Source: CAZXFA01 sp964640085 (GTDB lineage Bacteria > Actinomycetota > UBA4738 > HRBIN12). Taken from it: 64,000 nucleotides of DNA. The position numbers and the translations under genes are program-made. Within the stretch, counting starts at the first letter, position 1, and every line of letters starts with the position of its first letter. Of this stretch, positions 61,766 to 64,000 are shown in pieces. Where the stretch lies: contig CAZXFA010000005.1 of NCBI GenBank assembly GCA_964640085.1, positions 1-64,000 of the forward strand, given 5' to 3'. A model generated the notes under the pieces. That model saw only the letters and a list, made by a program, of their open reading frames with translations, searched no databases and was not told where the DNA came from.

Positions 61766-63436
61766 CTAGCCCTCGGTCCTGTGCAGTTGGTACATGTCCA
61801 GCGTGAGAACGTAGACGGGGTTCAGGACCAACCCTCCGATATCGCTGCGCACATAGAGGTGCGTCGGTTCCTGTGCGACCGGGATCCAGGGAGGATCTTC
61901 GAGCGCGAGGATCTCCTGCAGACGGGACGACATCCGCACGAGGTCCGCATCGATCGGCGCGTTCCACATGGCGTCGATCAACCCGTCCGCCTCCTCGTTC
62001 GAGTAGAGGCCCGCGTTGCCGCCCGCCGACCCCGCTGCGTCGGTGTGATAGAGCACCCAGGCCCAATCGAACGGGTGGTTGAAGTTGGGCCACCACGAGA
62101 AGAAGTACATGTTCGGCCGCTGCTCCGGAGGCGCGTCGCTGAAGAAGTCGGCGACGAACGCGCTGAAGGAACGTTCGACCAGGCGCAAGCTGATCCCGAT
62201 CTCGGCGAGAGAGGCCTGAAGGAGCTCCCCGACGTCGTCCCCGAACCCCGTGAAGTACTCGTAGGTCAGCTCGGTCCCTTCGGACACGCCAGCAGCATCG
62301 AGCAGTTGCCTGGCCTTCTGGAGATCGTAGGCCGGTGCCTGGATGGAAGTGTCGGCGGTGGTCAGGAGATCCGGGAACACCCCATGAGGCTCGTCGAGGG
62401 TACCCTGCATCACGCCCTCGAGGTAGCCCTGCCGGTCGAAGGCATGGTTCAGAGCCAGCCTCGCCCGGGGGTCCGCCAGGGGTCCGTAGTCCCCGAGCGC
62501 GACGAACTCCATCACGAGCGTCGGGGCGTTCGTGACCACGAAACGGGGGTCCTGACCGAGCTCGATCGTGTCGTCGGCGGTCCCGGGCCACACGATGTCG
62601 GCCTCGCCCTGCTCGAGGAGCTGTCGGCGTGTGCTGGACTCGGGGATGGTCCGCGTGATGACACGGTCGAAGTGGTCGCCGGACCACCCTCCCCAGTAGG
62701 CGGGGAACCGCTCGAAGACGATCTCCTGCCCCGGATCGTTGCGCGTGACCATGTAGGGCCCGGTCCCGACCGGGTTCGCCTGCAGCCACTCGTGCCCCTG
62801 GTCGTTCGGACCCTCCGAGTGCTCCCTGGCCGCCGCAGGGCTCGGGATCCAGAACCCGTACTGGCCCGCCGCCTCGATGTCGAAGAACGGCCGCGGGTAG
62901 GGGAAGGAGAACCGCAAGGTCAGCGGGTCCTCCACCGTCATCTGCTGATCGGGGTCGTCGAACGCCCAGACGTAGCCGAGGCCACCCTTCTGAGTCGCGG
63001 TGCGGATGATCGCGTCCTTGACAGCGTTCGCATCGCAATCCGTGCCGTCCTGGAACATCACACCCTGGCGGAGCCGAGCGGTCCACGCGGTCGTGTCGTC
63101 GTTCGGCTCGAGGCTCTCGGCGAGCCACGGGACCGTCTCGCTGGTGGACTCACCATCCAGCTTCACGAGCGTGTCGTAGACGGGCAGGAGCCCGAATGCC
63201 CACTCGACGTTCGTGGCCGGATCCAGGTTCTCCACGGCCGCGTCGACCGCGACGACGAGCGTGTCGGGGTCTCCGCTTGCTGCGGGTGGCGGCGCGCTCG
63301 TCTCCGTCGCCGGTCCCTCGGGTTCTCGGGTACATGCTGCGAGCGCCACCCCACCGAGACCCAGAGCGGCCCCGGCGAGGAAGCGGCGTCGAGTCAGCCG
63401 GCTCTGGAGCATCCAGGCGGCGTTACCGTGCCGCAT
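61766..63436 (-). CDS. Tat-exported family 5 substrate-binding lipoprotein of an ABC importer
   Basis: 556 residues from ATG 63436. Signal LTRRRFLAGAALGLGGVALAAC: twin-Arg motif and lipobox. SBP family 5 blocks: VDAAVENLDPATNVEWAFGL, GVMFQDGTDCDANAVKDAII, GTGPYMVTRNDPGQEIVFER, NHAFDRQGYLEGVMQGTLDE and LEDPPWIPVAQEPT. Similar proteins bind oligopeptides, polyamines, nickel complexes or agmatine-like amines. The ligand is suggested only by the operon (agmatine deiminase, urease-like enzyme). Confidence 0.9.
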   Translation of the reverse strand: MRHGNAAWMLQSRLTRRRFLAGAALGLGGVALAACTREPEGPATETSAPPPAASGDPDTLVVAVDAAVENLDPATNVEWAFGLLPVYDTLVKLDGESTSETVPWLAESLEPNDDTTAWTARLRQGVMFQDGTDCDANAVKDAIIRTATQKGGLGYVWAFDDPDQQMTVEDPLTLRFSFPYPRPFFDIEAAGQYGFWIPSPAAAREHSEGPNDQGHEWLQANPVGTGPYMVTRNDPGQEIVFERFPAYWGGWSGDHFDRVITRTIPESSTRRQLLEQGEADIVWPGTADDTIELGQDPRFVVTNAPTLVMEFVALGDYGPLADPRARLALNHAFDRQGYLEGVMQGTLDEPHGVFPDLLTTADTSIQAPAYDLQKARQLLDAAGVSEGTELTYEYFTGFGDDVGELLQASLAEIGISLRLVERSFSAFVADFFSDAPPEQRPNMYFFSWWPNFNHPFDWAWVLYHTDAAGSAGGNAGLYSNEEADGLIDAMWNAPIDADLVRMSSRLQEILALEDPPWIPVAQEPTHLYVRSDIGGLVLNPVYVLTLDMYQLHRTEG

Positions 63437-63511
63437 AGCCCACCTCACCCCTCTGCAAGGATCGAGCACGGACATCCGCATATCGCATATCGCGCGGGAC
63501 CCGAACGGCGT

Positions 63512-63534
63512 TTAGAATCCGGTTCGAACTCTAA
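63512..63534. promoter_or_regulatory. Imperfect 23-bp inverted repeat, candidate TetR operator
   Basis: Arms TTAGAATCC and (reverse) TTAGAGTTC-like around a centre near 63523, with 16 of 23 positions symmetric. It lies between the TetR-family gene and the binding-protein gene, about 75 nt upstream of the latter. A tandem GCATATC pair (63477-63490) is nearer the gene. TetR binding is inferred from position only. Confidence 0.45.
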
Positions 63535-63553
63535 GGAGGAGGTCGATCGCCTG

Positions 63554-64000
63554 TCAAGGAACCGCGGCGGCGCGCTTCCGGCGAGCCTTCGGGACACGCA
63601 CACCGAGCTCCCTGACCGCCGTCTCAAGGCAGGCATCGAGCAAACGGCGTGTGTCCATGCCGTCGATGCCGGCGACGACCTTGATCGCGAGCCCGTCCAT
63701 CATCGCCCCGTACCGGTTGGCGAAGTCATGCGGGTCGATCTCGGGGGAGAACTCCCCAGCTTCCTGACCGGATCGGATCAGGTCCACCAACGTCTCCACC
63801 CACCGTCGGTCGAGGTCCGCGTGGCCTCGTCCGATGCGTTCGTCGTGGGGAGACAGGGACCACACCTCGAGCCACAGGATCCACCCCGGATCGCTGGAAC
63901 CGGTGGGAGCCGCGAGCTCGGTCAGGCAGACGAAGCGCTGGGAATAGGACGGGAGTCGCTCGAACTCCTCCTCGGCTCGGCGGAGCAGAAGATCCTCGCT
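63554..64000 (-). CDS. TetR/BetI-like transcriptional regulator, C-terminal part (cut by window edge)
   Basis: 149 codons open to the window edge. Ligand-binding half: LLLRRAEEEFERLPSYSQRF, WILWLEVWSLSPHDERIGRG, WVETLVDLIRSGQEAGEFSP, IDPHDFANRYGAMMDGLAIK and DTRRLLDACLETAVREL. This matches the BetI/TetR C-terminal domain. The helix-turn-helix lies outside the window. It is upstream of, and in the same direction as, the binding-protein operon, which it probably regulates. Confidence 0.85.
   Translation of the reverse strand, partial: SEDLLLRRAEEEFERLPSYSQRFVCLTELAAPTGSSDPGWILWLEVWSLSPHDERIGRGHADLDRRWVETLVDLIRSGQEAGEFSPEIDPHDFANRYGAMMDGLAIKVVAGIDGMDTRRLLDACLETAVRELGVRVPKARRKRAAAVP

Noticed and set aside
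63519..63531. GGTTCGAACTC, similar to a tRNA T-loop
   Set aside because: No clover-leaf can be built around it, and the symmetry is better explained as an operator-like palindrome.
1..64000. CRISPR array, insertion sequence or transposase
   Set aside because: No regularly spaced repeats, Cas genes, transposase motifs or terminal inverted repeats with target duplication were seen.

Overview
The window is high-GC DNA (roughly 70 percent G+C by eye) with dense genes, many GTG starts, 4-nt ATGA/GTGA overlaps, GGAGG-type ribosome sites, actinobacterial small families (PadR + 2TM + Sensor, Actinobacterial holin, DUF3618, LtrA, DUF2255, F420-type LLM oxidoreductase, GerW) and Tat/lipobox export signals. 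This fits an uncultivated member of the Actinomycetota. Two N-runs, one flanked by an exact 55-bp duplication, show that it is a draft assembly, probably a metagenome bin. No rRNA or tRNA was found.

Region by region. 0-4.4 kb: the end of a Lys/Ala/Arg-tailed DNA-binding protein, a small membrane protein, a DUF1697 protein, a decayed thioredoxin-reductase/MerR chimera and a GH15 glycosidase. 4.4-9.8 kb: a copper/heavy-metal island on the minus strand with a SHOCT protein, a frameshifted CsoR and a multi-domain CopA (cupredoxin + HMA + P1B ATPase + YHS), followed by a second, broken csoR and a divergent MerR/thioredoxin-like pair sharing a MerR-type promoter. 10-17.3 kb: a beta-propeller protein, then a respiratory operon (small membrane protein, FAD/Fe-S oxidoreductase, split cytochrome b, Rieske, cytochrome c) followed by a cupredoxin lipoprotein and a CopD-like protein. 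17.4-28.6 kb: two LtrA proteins, a NarL-type histidine kinase, a three-gene operon with a ketol-acid-reductoisomerase-like protein, an ion channel, two small pseudogenes and a tandem ACT protein. 29-39.5 kb: PrkA kinase, membrane protein, kelch lipoprotein, an OpuAC-like binding protein overlapping a class III cyclase, a membrane-anchored EEP-family enzyme, a TolB-like lipoprotein, a cupin and a CBS-pair protein. 39.8-44.6 kb: an operon for reductive pyrimidine (or hydantoin) breakdown: LLM flavoprotein, beta-ureidopropionase, dihydropyrimidinase, methylmalonate/malonate-semialdehyde dehydrogenase. 44.7-53 kb: PadR/2TM/Sensor module with a clear promoter-operator, a flavin monooxygenase-like protein, bactofilin-like and LysE proteins, GerW, holin/DUF3618 and a quinone oxidoreductase. 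53.3-56 kb: a 34-residue zinc-finger microprotein, a rhodanese-CBS gene interrupted by an in-frame TGA at a predicted Cys position with a stem-loop just after it, and a Tat-exported phospholipase-C-like enzyme.

56-64 kb is the most unusual part: a TetR-family gene, a Tat lipoprotein peptide/polyamine-type binding protein, DppB and DppC permeases (no ATPase genes), agmatine deiminase, and three urease-like subunits (gamma, beta, alpha), all on one strand with overlaps or tiny gaps. The alpha subunit keeps the nickel and carbamylated-lysine positions but has lost the catalytic flap cysteine, and no urease accessory genes are seen. The order suggests uptake and deimination of agmatine followed by cleavage of the ureido product by a urease-family enzyme. 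This is an inference from context.

The window also holds several lightly decayed genes (TrxR/MerR, ABC ATPase, two csoR copies, GYD, Mth938), several broken by single missing bases.
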